Below, in pieces: positions 1 to 10,199 of a DNA stretch of 64,000 nt. The notes beneath the pieces are model-generated. The model searched no databases and had not been told where the DNA came from. It saw nothing but the letters and a program-made list of their open reading frames with translations. Within the stretch, counting starts at the first letter, position 1. Each line of letters starts with the position of its first letter. The DNA comes from Ixodes scapularis (taxonomy: Eukaryota; Arthropoda; Arachnida; Ixodida; Ixodidae), in assembly GCF_016920785.2 (NCBI RefSeq), contig NW_024609857.1, positions 195,499,027-195,563,026 on the forward strand. Reading direction: 5' to 3'. A program made the position numbers and the translations under genes.

Positions 1-389
1 GGTCCCAAAGTACCCAATACATTGGCATCGCACACCCGGGGGCTTCATTTTCGAATTATCTCCTTCGCCATCTGCGATGAATTGACCCGATTCGATTGGG
101 ATGCCTGGAAACTGATTGGACCGGATTAAGTGTGAATTCGAAGTGGCCTAAAAAACGTTTCCACCCGAAAACAAAACAAAACTAAATAAACCTGACGGCC
201 AATTTCCTATCCCGTACTGGATCAAACATTTTCATTCTGGCTTCGATTTGACATTTTCTTACGACGTAACTTAATATTACGGTGCTATGTTTCAGTATCC
301 ATGCAATAAATTCCTTAGAGTTTGCGATACTACTGACGTGCAAGACATTTGTAAGAACCGACTGAACGCCAGGTTTTTGTCAACTGCAG
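1..389. other. intron sequence upstream of first visible exon
   Basis: Non-coding. It ends in an AG splice acceptor (387-389, a gtcaactgcag context) for the first visible exon of the host synthetase gene. No repeat or other gene was recognised. Confidence 0.7.
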
Positions 390-592
390 GGCCTCCTCTT
401 GATGGGCGAAGATGCTGCCTTCACCTCCGTCTCGGGGTTTTCGAACCTGGACGAGAATCAGTTCAAGGAGGTCCCCATAGGAGACCCTGAAAACACGGTC
501 GTGGGAGTCTGCTACACCTCCGGAACCACGGGAATGCCCAAAGGGGTCGAGATTACTCACAGAGGCTTCGTTGCACACCTGCACTTGGGAAG
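390..592 (+). CDS. Acyl-CoA synthetase / luciferase-like AMP-binding enzyme, exon a (partial gene)
   Basis: Internal exon of an adenylate-forming acyl-CoA or 4-coumarate-CoA ligase-like enzyme, which activates a carboxylic acid with ATP to an acyl-AMP and transfers it to CoA. The reading frame is open from 390. It carries the family's phosphate-binding signature YTSGTTGMPKGVEITHRG at about residues 41-58 of the exon. It is bounded by an acceptor AG at 387-389 and a donor AAG|GTGCGA (GT at 593-594). It is 203 bp and leaves two bases (AG) of a split Arg codon, which the first base of the exon at 18231 completes. The N-terminal exons are before the window. The substrate cannot be read from the sequence; peroxisomal, fatty-acid or luciferin-like roles are all possible for the family. 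Confidence 0.93.
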
Positions 593-1054
593 GTGCGAGA
601 TCTCTGCTTTATTGCTTCAAATGCAACAAATGGTACACGCGGTCTTCAGCTTTCTGACCGTTAGTCCTAAGGTTAGGATCAATGCTTCCTGGCCTTTGTG
701 GCATAGCCCTACATGAGTAGAGAAAGTGATAACCGGGGTGGAGGGGGGTTTCAAGAAAGAAACCTACATGGTAGCTGGCGGCTTATTTCCCATGATGTAC
801 CCACTGGCCCATCTAAGCATTTTATTACCGTAACACCGTTCGGCATATCTACCACTGCGGCCTTCGCAGGACGCTGCCTTTTGGAGAGCGGTGCCAGGAA
901 ACGTGCCGTGCGCTGGCAGTATTGTTTGCACAGCCTGGCACACAGCCTACTGTACCATGCGGGCATGTTGCTGCTGAAGGTGACCTAAAGAAATAAACTA
1001 CCTTGGGCTGACATCTTGACTAGAGAAATAAAATTATCGAAGGAACTACGAGTT
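593..1054. other. intron, nothing recognised
   Basis: Start of the 17.6-kb first visible intron. A short open frame near 718-820 resembles a synthetase segment superficially but does not fit the splice phases (see rejected items). Confidence 0.6.
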
Positions 1055-1215
1055 TCAAGGTGACTGCCTGGGTGACAGCACATCTCTGCACTTGCAAGAG
1101 GTTGTTTGAAACTGACGACCGCTTAGCAGATAGATTAAAAAGACATATATACCATAAGCGGATACAAGCCGCGACGTTGGGCCACCGGCGCTTGCGAACG
1201 GCTCGCCCCGCTGCG
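1055..1215. repeat. dispersed repeat, copy 1
   Basis: Shares the core gcacatctctgcacttg, then a cgcttagcaRatagatt block and a downstream aagccgcga block, with the sequence at 2845-3000. The order and spacing are the same, so these are two diverged copies of one intronic repeat. No coding capacity and no terminal repeats were seen. Confidence 0.6.
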
Positions 1216-2786
1216 CGCACACTCTAAGAAAATATGGAGGAAAAAAGTAGCAACGGCGGGTCTTCCTCCCTTCTACTGACGCGCCCCCAAGCGGACACGA
1301 GAAAAGGGGAGGAACAAAACGTGTTTCTCCTTCTCCAGGCAGACGGGAGAAAGCTTTCGCCCTCCCGACTCATCATCTTTCGGTTTCGTTTTTCGAGCAG
1401 GTCGCGCACGTTGTTTAATAAATAGCTGTTGAGTTGACTCAGCTGCAGCGGCAGCGAAGGCCGCCCGTAATTCCGTCTTCTAGTCTAGACGTGCAGAACA
1501 TTTCGGTTGCATTGACGTTTTTATTACTAATTTTATCAAACGAGCAAACGAAGCCTCTAGAAACAGCGAAGTTGCGGAGCAGTGCCAGCAGCGCTACGTG
1601 CACTGGGTAGGATGGCCGTCTGTCTCCGGATTGCGGGACTCGCGCGGCACGGAACTACAGTAGCGAAACCACGCGGAACTGTGTCGACGTTTTCGACGTT
1701 ATGGAAACCGCAGGAACTGCGTCTAAGACAGGCAGGTTTTGCTGCCGGCTGCCTGGGTGCCTTCCGTGCTGAGTTCGGTTCTGTTTTCAGATGCCGAGTG
1801 CAACGGCGTTCAACGTGGTTCTGTATTTGTGCGTGAAAGCAACATAGCTGCAACATCGTGATGGCAGTGTTGTGGGTTGTGAACAGAAGACTGGAATTAT
1901 CGCCGATGTGACCGTGTGTTCGCGTATCAGTGGTGTAACAACAAGATGAGATCGTAAACTGTCGGGCATTGATGCCGCTGGTCGGGCCGTGATCGGAGGG
2001 GGTGGGGTGTCGCAGGTTGACATTCCGCTTTGCATTAAAAAGTTTAATACTACTTGAGGGATTACGTGCAATCGATCAACGTGCGGATAATCATGTTGGA
2101 ACGATGGTCTGAACAGCATAAGCTCCTATCGTACAGTGGCCAATGTGACTGTCGGTTGTCTCGTCCCCGAGAGCGATTGCGCTCTGGGGCAAGGACAACA
2201 GTACGAAATCGTGACGGAAAGTACGTATATTTACAGTGTAGAGTTTTAGCATTAAAAACAATAGTAGGTAAAATTGAAAAAAAAAAAAAAAAAAGCTATT
2301 CTTATTTTGCTGTGTAAATATTCTACGGTTCCTGAAGAAACTGCCCTCCAAGTGGCGCGCTGGGATGAGCGCTAGAAGTTTTCGGGCTCGCCACGGCATA
2401 GCTCCGTACACTTAACACCTGCCGCAAAGTCGCGGCTTTGACTGCATTCAAGTTGATCGAAAAGCGATTTCTCAGCCCGTGAAGCATCACTTCCAGCTGA
2501 GTGAATATCTGCTCTACAGAGATTAATTCAAGACGGCAATTGCAGCTTTGCGCGAAAAGCACAAATAGAAAAACAAACACTACAACAGACGTAGCGTCCT
2601 CGTCAAGCCTTATTGGGCTCGATTTGCTCGATTCGGGGCCGCCATATTGAGATGCAAGCGACGGAGGAACTTTGCTCCCCTACTTCAGGGACGAAAGTTT
2701 CTCCCTTTCTAAAGGAACATAGGTTACAAGACCGTTCCTCCCCTAAGGGAGGACTATCCATACCCTTTTTTCTAGGAGTGCAGTTT
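1216..2786. other. intron, nothing coding recognised
   Basis: GC-richer stretch (about 1570-1850) followed by AT-rich sequence with an A tract at about 2277-2294. Short open frames on both strands lack recognisable motifs. Confidence 0.5.
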
Positions 2787-3072
2787 ATCAGGCACCGCAG
2801 CGTTGGATATGACGAACGGTGTTACGGCTTAGCAGGCATTCGGACAAATGATTCGTGGCAACACATCTCTGCACTTGAAAAAGGGCGTTGTCATTTGACA
2901 ATCGCTTAGCAAATAGATTGCGAATGCATGCCATAGGCGCATTCAAGCCGCGATATCGAGCCGTCAGCGTTTGCGAAGGGATCGCGCCGCAGCGCGCAGT
3001 TGTCAGGCGTCGCAGCGTTGCATACGCCTCAGCTTCGCAAACATTCGGACAAATGGTTCGCGGCGACAAAGC
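2787..3072. repeat. dispersed repeat copy 2 with internal 213-bp duplication
   Basis: Second copy of the repeat at 1055-1215. In addition, the block tcaggcRYcgcagcgttgSat followed by acattcggacaaatgRttcg occurs twice, starting near 2790 and again near 3003. This gives a diverged tandem duplication of about 213 bp. Confidence 0.6.
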
Positions 3073-3858
3073 GGCGTGCTGTATTTTGGTCAAGTAAGCG
3101 GCACTCGAAGGCACACGCTACAGTGCGAGTCAACGGAGCGAGCGCAGGCGGCCAAATCACAGCGCACTCGGCTCCTCTCGACGGCACGCGGGTCAAATGA
3201 ACCAAAATTAACCGCGAACAGCGCGATATGAATCGGTAGCAACGGTAGTACTCACCCGGAGAACGACGCGCGAAGCAACGTGTTGTCCGTCGGCACTCCC
3301 GTCGAAAAAGGCAAATAAAGACACAAATACTATACATATTCAAGAAATATCGCGCGCAGAAGAAAATAGAAACACTTAGAAGCAATGAAAAATACACTGG
3401 AATAGATAAAAATAGGTAATGGAATTCAAAAACAGAGGATTAAGAGGAGACAAGCGACAAGGTTATGGATCTCAAGGCAGAGCGGCCAGGCCAGGGACAG
3501 TCTCTCCCACAATTCCTCGTGCGCGGGCCGGGGTGCTTGGGGGATTTCGCAAAAGGGCTATCCCGTCCGTTGTTTCGTAGCGAACCACGTGATAGCCCTG
3601 TTCACGGCGGTCCAAGGCCAATGTTGCCGGACGGAGTCGAAGTTTCGGTTTCGATGTCTCCTCGTGTTTAAAATTAGATTTAAAAATATATATTCCATTT
3701 GTCGCGAAGCAAATGACATAGTGTCTTTTACTAGGGATTCTCAATAAGAAATCACTTATTTTTTTTAAAGTTTCGAAATTGAGCGGAGTTGCCCTTTAAG
3801 CATCTCAAATCACATGATTACTAAATGCAATAGATAAAAGAGCGGAATCGACCATAGA
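3073..3858. other. intron, no gene recognised
   Basis: Mixed-composition sequence with no recognised coding region. The AT-rich stretch at 3660-3850 precedes the small inverted-repeat element. Confidence 0.5.
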
Positions 3859-4033
3859 CACTTTTCAAAAGTCCGCGTCAACCCCTGTCCGCCATTGCTT
3901 GGTTATATACCCTGAACACGTATTGGACACGAGCACTGACGTCAGCGTTCGGCGAGTATTCGGATCCATTCAAGCGCTTCGTGTCCAAGCAATGGCGACC
4001 CCCATTGTTGCTTGATGGACTTTTGAAAAGGGA
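3859..4033. mobile_element. MITE-like inverted-repeat element
   Basis: Inverted arms begin with cacttttcaaaagtcc on the left and end with ggacttttgaaaaggg on the right. A second pair of complementary blocks, GCCATTGCTTGG and CCAAGCAATGGC, lies further inside. About 175 bp, non-coding. A related sequence lies near 43114. It abuts the start of the SGNH reading frame, so it may have inserted in, or accompanied 5' truncation of, the Penelope-like element. Confidence 0.6.
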
Positions 4034-4816
4034 CGTTCTGTCACGACGCTCGTCTTTCACGTAGGGACGACCGAGCTGGAACGATACGGCACCGACGAGA
4101 CGCTACGACGGTGCTGTCGCCTGGTCAACAACACGCTGCGAGCACGTCCGGAGCTCCACAGGCTTATTGTGTCCCTCGTGTTGCCTCGGCACACCAATCG
4201 ACGCCTGGATCAGTCGAACCACCGCTTCGTCCACTGGTTCAACACCGAAGCCCGGAAGTTCAACAACACTGTCAAGGGCTACTGCAGGAAACCAGGCAAG
4301 GTAACCTTCTTGGACCACGACTTCACGTCGCTGCCGCCTCTTCGAGTCCTGGCGGCTGACGGGCTGCACCCGAGCTTCACGGGAGTCGCCCTCCTCGCGG
4401 CAAACCTCAAGTCTATCTTGCAACGTGGATCAAGTACGACGTCGCCAGGGTGGTCATCGGAGATCCCCGCCGCCGCCACCGCCAACTGCACCAGGAGGGC
4501 CACATCAGAGGAACCCAGGCGGCCCGAGAGTCCCAGGTCCCACAACGCCAGTCCAGAGAGCCGAGCTGCCCCTTTGGGAATCGCGGGATCACCGTGCCCG
4601 GCAGCCAGCGAGAGCCCAGCTGAACCTGTGGGGACCCCGGGAATACCGTGCCCGGCAGCCAGCGAGAGCGTCAACTACGTCGATGAGTACCCGACACCTG
4701 CCGAGAATGTGTCACCGAGGCAACGCCCGCAGCAGCCGAGAAGTACCCCAAGACAGCGCTACAACCTGCGAAAGCCCGCCGTGGAGAGCTCCCCGCACCC
4801 GAAGAAAGACAAATGA
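4034..4816 (+). CDS. SGNH/GDSL-hydrolase-like domain, upstream frame of a Penelope-like element (5' incomplete)
   Basis: The open frame runs to TGA at 4814-4816. It shows a block-III-like HVGTTEL near 4058-4078, an IVSLVLPR strand motif at about 4166-4189, and a C-terminal DGLHPSFTG motif at about 4355-4381. The last is the Asp-x-x-His catalytic block of SGNH esterases. The N-terminal block with the nucleophile Ser is not visible, because the frame runs into the inverted-repeat element on the left. After the domain comes a low-complexity Pro/Ala/Ser-rich tail with two near-identical ~50-bp duplications (about 4578-4670). Esterase domains are known in ORF1 of some CR1-type LINEs (established). 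Here the domain is in the same frame as the Penelope-like RT, separated by one stop codon. Catalytic activity is unlikely unless the 5' part exists elsewhere. Confidence 0.7.
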   Translation, partial: RSVTTLVFHVGTTELERYGTDETLRRCCRLVNNTLRARPELHRLIVSLVLPRHTNRRLDQSNHRFVHWFNTEARKFNNTVKGYCRKPGKVTFLDHDFTSLPPLRVLAADGLHPSFTGVALLAANLKSILQRGSSTTSPGWSSEIPAAATANCTRRATSEEPRRPESPRSHNASPESRAAPLGIAGSPCPAASESPAEPVGTPGIPCPAASESVNYVDEYPTPAENVSPRQRPQQPRSTPRQRYNLRKPAVESSPHPKKDK

Positions 4817-7546
4817 CGACAGTTCGGTGAGTCCAGTTCCTCCACTCCAAACTACAGTACCACTTTTCTTAAAGCACGAAAGCTCTCAGATAAACGCATT
4901 AGGCACGAACTCCATAAATCAACCTTGCTAGTGTACCTTAACGCAGGCATTACCCCGAAGGGCATGTCGCTTTCCCTTCCTCCCGCCTGCACAAACCTCG
5001 ACCAACATGACCGATCGGAATGGCAACAAGTTCTCCTTGAAGGTTCCCTTAAACTGGTCCAAATAGCGATTCAGCATAGTGACAAACAAGTGAAACAGTT
5101 AACGACCGCGACCGCTACACTTCTCCGTTCAAATGGCCCCTTATCGACATCCGAAATTAGCGCCCTATCTGAATTTGATAAAAAGAAACACCATGACCTC
5201 GCAACAATCAAGCTACGTAAGCTACAGCGCGATAAGGTTCCTAACCCTGTTTTACCTCAGCTCACGACATCATTTAACTATAACGAACATACTCAACCGG
5301 CCATTCGCATAACAGACGATAGGTCAAGCACTAGTGCCCCTTGTGGCACTACAATTGTTAATCTATCTGGCGTGACTATATCAACAGAAGAGGAAAGACT
5401 CCTTTCGAGAGGATTAAATTTCTGTCCCGCCACAAGTTTTGTTGACGAATTTCAATTACTACGCGACCTCGACAACTTTGCTCGAAATTTGAGATTGCGG
5501 GAATACTTCTTGAACAAAACTTCTAGCTCCAGCACCTCTCAGCAGCGTGCAACGAGCGACTGGACACCAAAAGCTAACCGTGATGATTGTCTTGACTTAT
5601 ACATAGCCGCTGTGCAAAAAGACATAATGCGGGAATATCGCAGGCAGGCGGGAAGACGGGATAACCTCACTAAATCCGAACGGGCTAGCTTAAAAACCCT
5701 GAGCAATAGGACAGACATAACAATAAAACCAGCCGATAAAGGAGGAGCAATTGTGATTCTTAGCACCTCTGAATACATCCGAGAAGGAAACCGCCAACTA
5801 AATGACTCGAAGTTTTATGAACCTCTCGCGGATGACCCTACGGTGCACCACACTCAGAGTGTGACCTCGCTTCTTAAGGATCTCCTAGACGAGGGCAGAA
5901 TAACTGCTAACGAACATAAATTAATGAAACCGGTACAGCCTTCTCCGGGCCGCTTCTACATGCTCCCTAAGATTCACAAACCTGGTAACCCAGGGCGTCC
6001 AATCATATCCGGAATAGGTACAGTAACCGAACCCATATCAGGATATGTAGACAGTTTAATTAAACATATACCTACAAGTCTTGATTCGTACATTCAAGAC
6101 ACAACTCACTTCTTAAGAGAAACATCAAATTTATGCATACCAAAAGAATCATATCTCGTTACACTCGATGTGTCATCGCTGTATACGAATATCCCACATG
6201 ATGATGGAATACTTTCTTTAATTGACATGTACGAACTCCACAAACAACCGGATACCCCAGATGGACACGTCGTCGCTACCCTAGCGAGGCTTGTCTTAGA
6301 ACTAAACACGTTCGAATTTAACAATAAATACTTTAGGCAGGTTAGCGGAACCGCGATGGGCACCAAAATGGCCCCGAACTATGCCAACATATTCATGGGA
6401 AAATTAGAATCTCAGTTCCTTTCTGAATGTCCCGTAAAGCCGCTAATATACAAAAGGTTTATAGATGATATATTTATTGTATGGTCGCACACTGAGGAGG
6501 AGCTGGTGGACTTCATAGGTCGATACAATGCTGCTCATCCGAGCATCCGCTTTACACATTCGTACTCTCAAACCGAAATAAACTTCCTAGACGTCAACGT
6601 CAAGATAGACGAAAGTAAACTCGCCACGAGCCTGTACCGTAAGCCAACAGATCGACAGCAATACCTTCATTATCAAAGCGACCACCCACACCATTGCAAG
6701 AACAGCATTCCCTATAGCCAAGCTCATCGTTTCAAACGAATTTGTTCAAAAGAGACAGATTTTGATGCGAGCAGTCAAAATTTAAAGTCAGTGCTAGACA
6801 AACAAAAGTATCCACCCCGTATAATCGACGATGCAATCAGAAAAGCCAAACAACTGAACCGCGCAGACCTCATCAGCCCGCGCCCCACGCAAAGCGACAC
6901 ACAACGCACAAATCTATGTCTAACTTATAGCATAAACCATCCTAATGCAAACAATGTCTTGAGACGACATTATAACATTCTCGAACAAAGCGAGCGCCTT
7001 AAACGCGCGTTTCCCTCCGCCCCGGGGGTAGTCCACAGACGATCGCGTAACCTCAAAGACGCGCTAGTAAACTCTCGAATAAATTCATCGCCACCACCTA
7101 ACGAATGTAGGCCTTGCAGGCACCCAGGATGTCTAATCTGTAAACAGATGCAGCACTCAAGCACGGCCAGCAGCACGCACTCGCAGTTCTCGATCAAAAT
7201 TAAAGGGAACTTAACATGTGCCTCGTCGAATGTCATTTACTTATTCGAGTGTACGGTATGCAAAATGCAATACATAGGGCAGACTAGAACGGCATTTAGG
7301 CTGCGCTTTGATAATCACAAATCTCACGCCATAAATCTTCCGGCACTGCCTTTATCCAAACATTTCGCTCTCCCAAAACATTCGTTTGATAAATTGTCAG
7401 TGACGCTCCTAGAATCTGGATTTAAATCAAATCGCGAACGTGAACAGCGTGAATCCTACCTAATTTACCGATTTAACACTATTAAACAAGGAATAAATGA
7501 AAGCCCCGGTACTCTGGCATCGATTAAAATGCTAACAGACGAATAA
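4817..7546 (+). CDS. Penelope-like element reverse transcriptase with C-terminal GIY-YIG endonuclease
   Basis: A long uninterrupted frame of about 900 codons, the protein of a Penelope-like retroelement, which copies RNA into DNA and nicks its target with a GIY-YIG nuclease. With 4925 as codon 1, the RT core shows VTLDVSSLYTNIPH (about 409), GTAMGTKMAPNYANIF (about 475) and the catalytic RFIDDIFIVW (about 511). A Cys cluster CRPCRHPGCLIC lies at about 728, and a GIY-YIG core (VIYLFECTVC, YIGQTRTAFRLRF) at about 770-797. No in-frame ATG precedes 4964, yet the frame is open from 4817 with PLE-like sequence (RHELHKSTLL) before it. Translation may therefore start at a non-AUG codon, by reinitiation, by TGA readthrough, or after splicing. 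It appears the least damaged element in the window. Confidence 0.93.
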   Translation, partial: RQFGESSSSTPNYSTTFLKARKLSDKRIRHELHKSTLLVYLNAGITPKGMSLSLPPACTNLDQHDRSEWQQVLLEGSLKLVQIAIQHSDKQVKQLTTATATLLRSNGPLSTSEISALSEFDKKKHHDLATIKLRKLQRDKVPNPVLPQLTTSFNYNEHTQPAIRITDDRSSTSAPCGTTIVNLSGVTISTEEERLLSRGLNFCPATSFVDEFQLLRDLDNFARNLRLREYFLNKTSSSSTSQQRATSDWTPKANRDDCLDLYIAAVQKDIMREYRRQAGRRDNLTKSERASLKTLSNRTDITIKPADKGGAIVILSTSEYIREGNRQLNDSKFYEPLADDPTVHHTQSVTSLLKDLLDEGRITANEHKLMKPVQPSPGRFYMLPKIHKPGNPGRPIISGIGTVTEPISGYVDSLIKHIPTSLDSYIQDTTHFLRETSNLCIPKESYLVTLDVSSLYTNIPHDDGILSLIDMYELHKQPDTPDGHVVATLARLVLELNTFEFNNKYFRQVSGTAMGTKMAPNYANIFMGKLESQFLSECPVKPLIYKRFIDDIFIVWSHTEEELVDFIGRYNAAHPSIRFTHSYSQTEINFLDVNVKIDESKLATSLYRKPTDRQQYLHYQSDHPHHCKNSIPYSQAHRFKRICSKETDFDASSQNLKSVLDKQKYPPRIIDDAIRKAKQLNRADLISPRPTQSDTQRTNLCLTYSINHPNANNVLRRHYNILEQSERLKRAFPSAPGVVHRRSRNLKDALVNSRINSSPPPNECRPCRHPGCLICKQMQHSSTASSTHSQFSIKIKGNLTCASSNVIYLFECTVCKMQYIGQTRTAFRLRFDNHKSHAINLPALPLSKHFALPKHSFDKLSVTLLESGFKSNREREQRESYLIYRFNTIKQGINESPGTLASIKMLTDE

Positions 7547-8185
7547 CAGCAGCAATCAAAAAACTTTTTTTTTGTTAATTTTGTTGTTAACAGTGGTACT
7601 GTGTTTGGGGCCGGAACTGGACCATCAACTTTTCTTTTATTTCCAGGTTTGATATCCATTGTTTTTCTTTTTACTTCTAGGTTTAACATTGTTCCCTTCC
7701 AGGTTTGACTCATGCATGCCTGCATGCACACAAGTGACCGTGCCGCCCTTTTCTCTTTTTTTTTTTTTTTTTGAGACAGCACTTTAGTTTGCGCGTGTAA
7801 CTTTCGTCTATTGTACGCTATCGTCTATATAGGTCACCGCTCCCGGCCCGGACACAAAGTCACCCTGCGCCCCCTCTCAAGAAGCTACAACCGTCATCCC
7901 GCCGTCCTTGAAACGTGGCACCGACCGTCAAGCCTCTTCACCCGGATAAGAACTGCCGTACGCTTCCCTCTCTCGAAAGCTTCAACCGTCACCCCTCCGA
8001 AATTTGGACTCGACCGTAGCATTGTATAAATACCACCCGCGTTCATCTGTAAAAGTTCTTCCTGACGAAGGCCGGGCTCCGGCCGAAACGTCGAAGATTA
8101 AATCGTCCGTTGTTGCTGTTTTCACTAAGGTTTTTTTTCTTCTCAGTTTTATACCCACGCCTTCGGCCTCCCGCCACCATGCCCG

Positions 8186-8186
<1 letters not shown>
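7547..8186 (+). other. 3' untranslated / terminal region of the Penelope-like element
   Basis: Non-coding sequence between the PLE stop and the TA microsatellite. It holds T tracts, three gttYccaggttt-type near-repeats (about 7640-7710), and two partly repeated segments around gaagctacaaccgtcatcccgcc and gaaagcttcaaccgtcacccc (about 7880 and 7975). The hairpin described separately is near its end. The outer boundary is not certain. Confidence 0.5.
8062..8088 (+). ncRNA. hairpin resembling a hammerhead-ribozyme core
   Basis: CTGACGA is followed by one A, a 6-bp stem (GGCCGG / CCGGCC) with a GCT loop, then GAAA. These are the CUGANGA and GAAA boxes flanking stem II of hammerhead ribozymes, which are known in Penelope-like elements. 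The extra A before stem II breaks the strict consensus, and I could not place stems I and III. Treat as a candidate only. Confidence 0.35.

Positions 8187-8230
<44 letters not shown>
8187..8230. repeat. (TA)22 microsatellite
   Basis: 44 bases of uninterrupted alternating TA separate the Penelope-like 3' region from an antisense RT fragment. It could be a target-side TA repeat or the element tail. Confidence 0.95.
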
Positions 8231-8232
<2 letters not shown>

Positions 8233-8525
8233 AGTCAACGAGCTGTAAAGCTGTGTTGTTAATGTTATAAGCAATGGTAAAGAGATGTTTACCAGCCGCA
8301 CACATTAATTTACATTTATTGACATTTAGTTTCATTGACCACAGCTCATATCATTTACGTATAAAATTTAAAACATCCTGTAATTGTTTTAAATCAGGAT
8401 CATTAAAATTATTCGCTAAATGGTACAGCCTCTAGCAAATCATTTAATTCGGGAACCACAACACCGTGCAAGTCGTTAATATAAAATATAAAAAAATACA
8501 ATGGACCTGAGACAGACCCCTGAGC
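8231..8525 (-). pseudogene. LINE reverse-transcriptase fragment
   Basis: Reading the minus strand gives a degraded VAQGSVSGPLYFFIFYINDL (the conserved RT block ahead of the catalytic Asp pair), followed downstream by WSMKLNVNKCKLM, a typical CR1/Jockey-group segment. In-frame stops and loss of the catalytic DD region make it a relic. Same general family as the LINEs at 13731 and 29928. Confidence 0.75.
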
Positions 8526-9096
8526 AACGTTACTGAAACACTCAGTTGGGAAACTCGCCGTCGAAACCTGGGCCGCTGGCGTCCACCGAGACCGAGCTAA
8601 ATGCGACAACAGCGCCACTCTTCTCCGTTTGTCTGTACTGTGGGCACCTCGAGCTTCTTGAAAGCCTGTTTTTGCGTAAAAACAAACGGAAATACTCTTT
8701 TTGTTTGAAATTTATTGGAGTTTAGTACAAAATGAAGGGTACGTGATGTTTTTATCATCTTTAGTTCGCAAGGTTTTGCGGAACAATTAATATTGTTTTT
8801 ATACAACCATGCCTCAGCGGGCTTTTCAGGTAGCGCGTCCCGACCTAGGTGCATTTTGACTTCGGTAGTTGAACGCGGTGCGTCCGCCGGGGAGACGGGG
8901 GTGGCACCCCTGTAACCTCAACCGCTGTATCTGTTCTTAAAGCCCAAATAGAAGTCACGTGCAGTGCTTCGAGTGGCCGCTGCGGGAGAAATGGTGGCGA
9001 TGTGTTCGTCATTACCTCGGTGCTCGGAGACAGATTGGGCCACTTTTTCAAAGCTGTCTCTATGAGAGTTTCCCAACTGAGTGTTTTAGTAACGTT
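8526..9096. repeat. 31-bp inverted repeats enclosing ~510 bp
   Basis: 8526-8556 and 9066-9096 are reverse complements with one mismatch (core cactcagttgggaaactc). The interior has no recognised coding sequence. The arms abut the RT fragment at 8231-8525. This may be a small DNA transposon or an inverted duplication of LINE sequence; no clean target duplication was found. Confidence 0.6.
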
Positions 9097-10199
9097 GCCC
9101 CTGAGGCACTCCAAAGGGAACGGGTGCGAAACAAACATCAGCGACTCAATCCTGTAAGGGTGGATGACCAGCGAAACTGTCTGGAACACGACACAGACCC
9201 GCCCCGAGGAGCCTGAGGAGCACACGACGACACCGCCTCCTCGGGAGAGCGGAAGAAAAGGAAACTATGTAATCAACCGCTTTGGAACGTCGACAAAGAG
9301 GGGGCGGTGCGAGCGTAGACATGGCCAACGAGGGTCGCACAGCGGCAAATCTCCGAGAAACTTTTATTATCTACTTGAGGGTCTACTGATCTTGAAAATG
9401 GTGCCTACTGATAAGTAATCTACTGAATAGACCTATTGCTAAATTACCCAAGCGTCAAGGAGAATGCAGAAAATGGTGTTCCACGCGCCGCACGTGCCGG
9501 CGTCTGCAGCAGTAACTGTTTAAAGAAAAAGCCTAAAACAAGTGGAATCTTGCACGCGCGTTCGTGAACGCTTTATTTTGGTTATTTACTTCGAATCTTT
9601 TGTACGGGGAAGGCGTGTGTGTGTGGTGTGTGCGGCTGTGCGAGCGTAGAGTTTTTGTTCACGCACATGAAAAATCCACTGAACCCTAGCCATAAACAGC
9701 TTCGCTGTAAAAAAAGGACTTAATACTATTGCAAGTTACAAACTGTGAACAATAAGTTTAAAATGCTGCCAATGAGTTAATCACGTAAAGATCAACGTTT
9801 AGTTTAAAGAGTTTATAAAGAAAAAGATTGTGAGATTCTCGTAAAATTCTCCTGAAAAATCAAGGAATGTACAGTCCGCTTGAAATTTCTAATCATAAGC
9901 AGTATGAAAATTGGGCCTAAAGCTAACCAATTCAAAGAAGTAGTAAAGTTACAACCAGAAAAAGCGCAAAAATTAGACGAAGGACGAGTGAGAGGAATGT
10001 ACACGACAAGCGCTGTCTTACAGCTGAATTTTAGTAAGAAACATGAAACCCTCGAACTGCCAAAATTCAAAACACACCGCCAATCTTAACAATGATATTA
10101 CAATCTTGCTCCGTAACGACACATGTAAGCCATCTCGCTGCCAAACAAGACAATGGACGGCGAACTGACACACATACCCTACTCGCACCGTGACATGAC
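9097..10199. other. intron, no gene recognised
   Basis: Contains a short GT-rich run (about 9615-9640) and otherwise unremarkable sequence. Minus-strand open frames at 9813-10070 show no family motif. Confidence 0.5.

Noticed and set aside
713..830. Open segment reading ...KETYMVAGGLFPMMYPLAHL as a possible synthetase exon
   Set aside because: It ends in a stop without a good donor. Exon 390-592 joins directly in phase with 18231-18399, leaving no room for it in the motif order.
4425..4931. 168-codon frame overlapping the SGNH tail
   Set aside because: Pro/Arg-rich shadow of the low-complexity tail in another frame.
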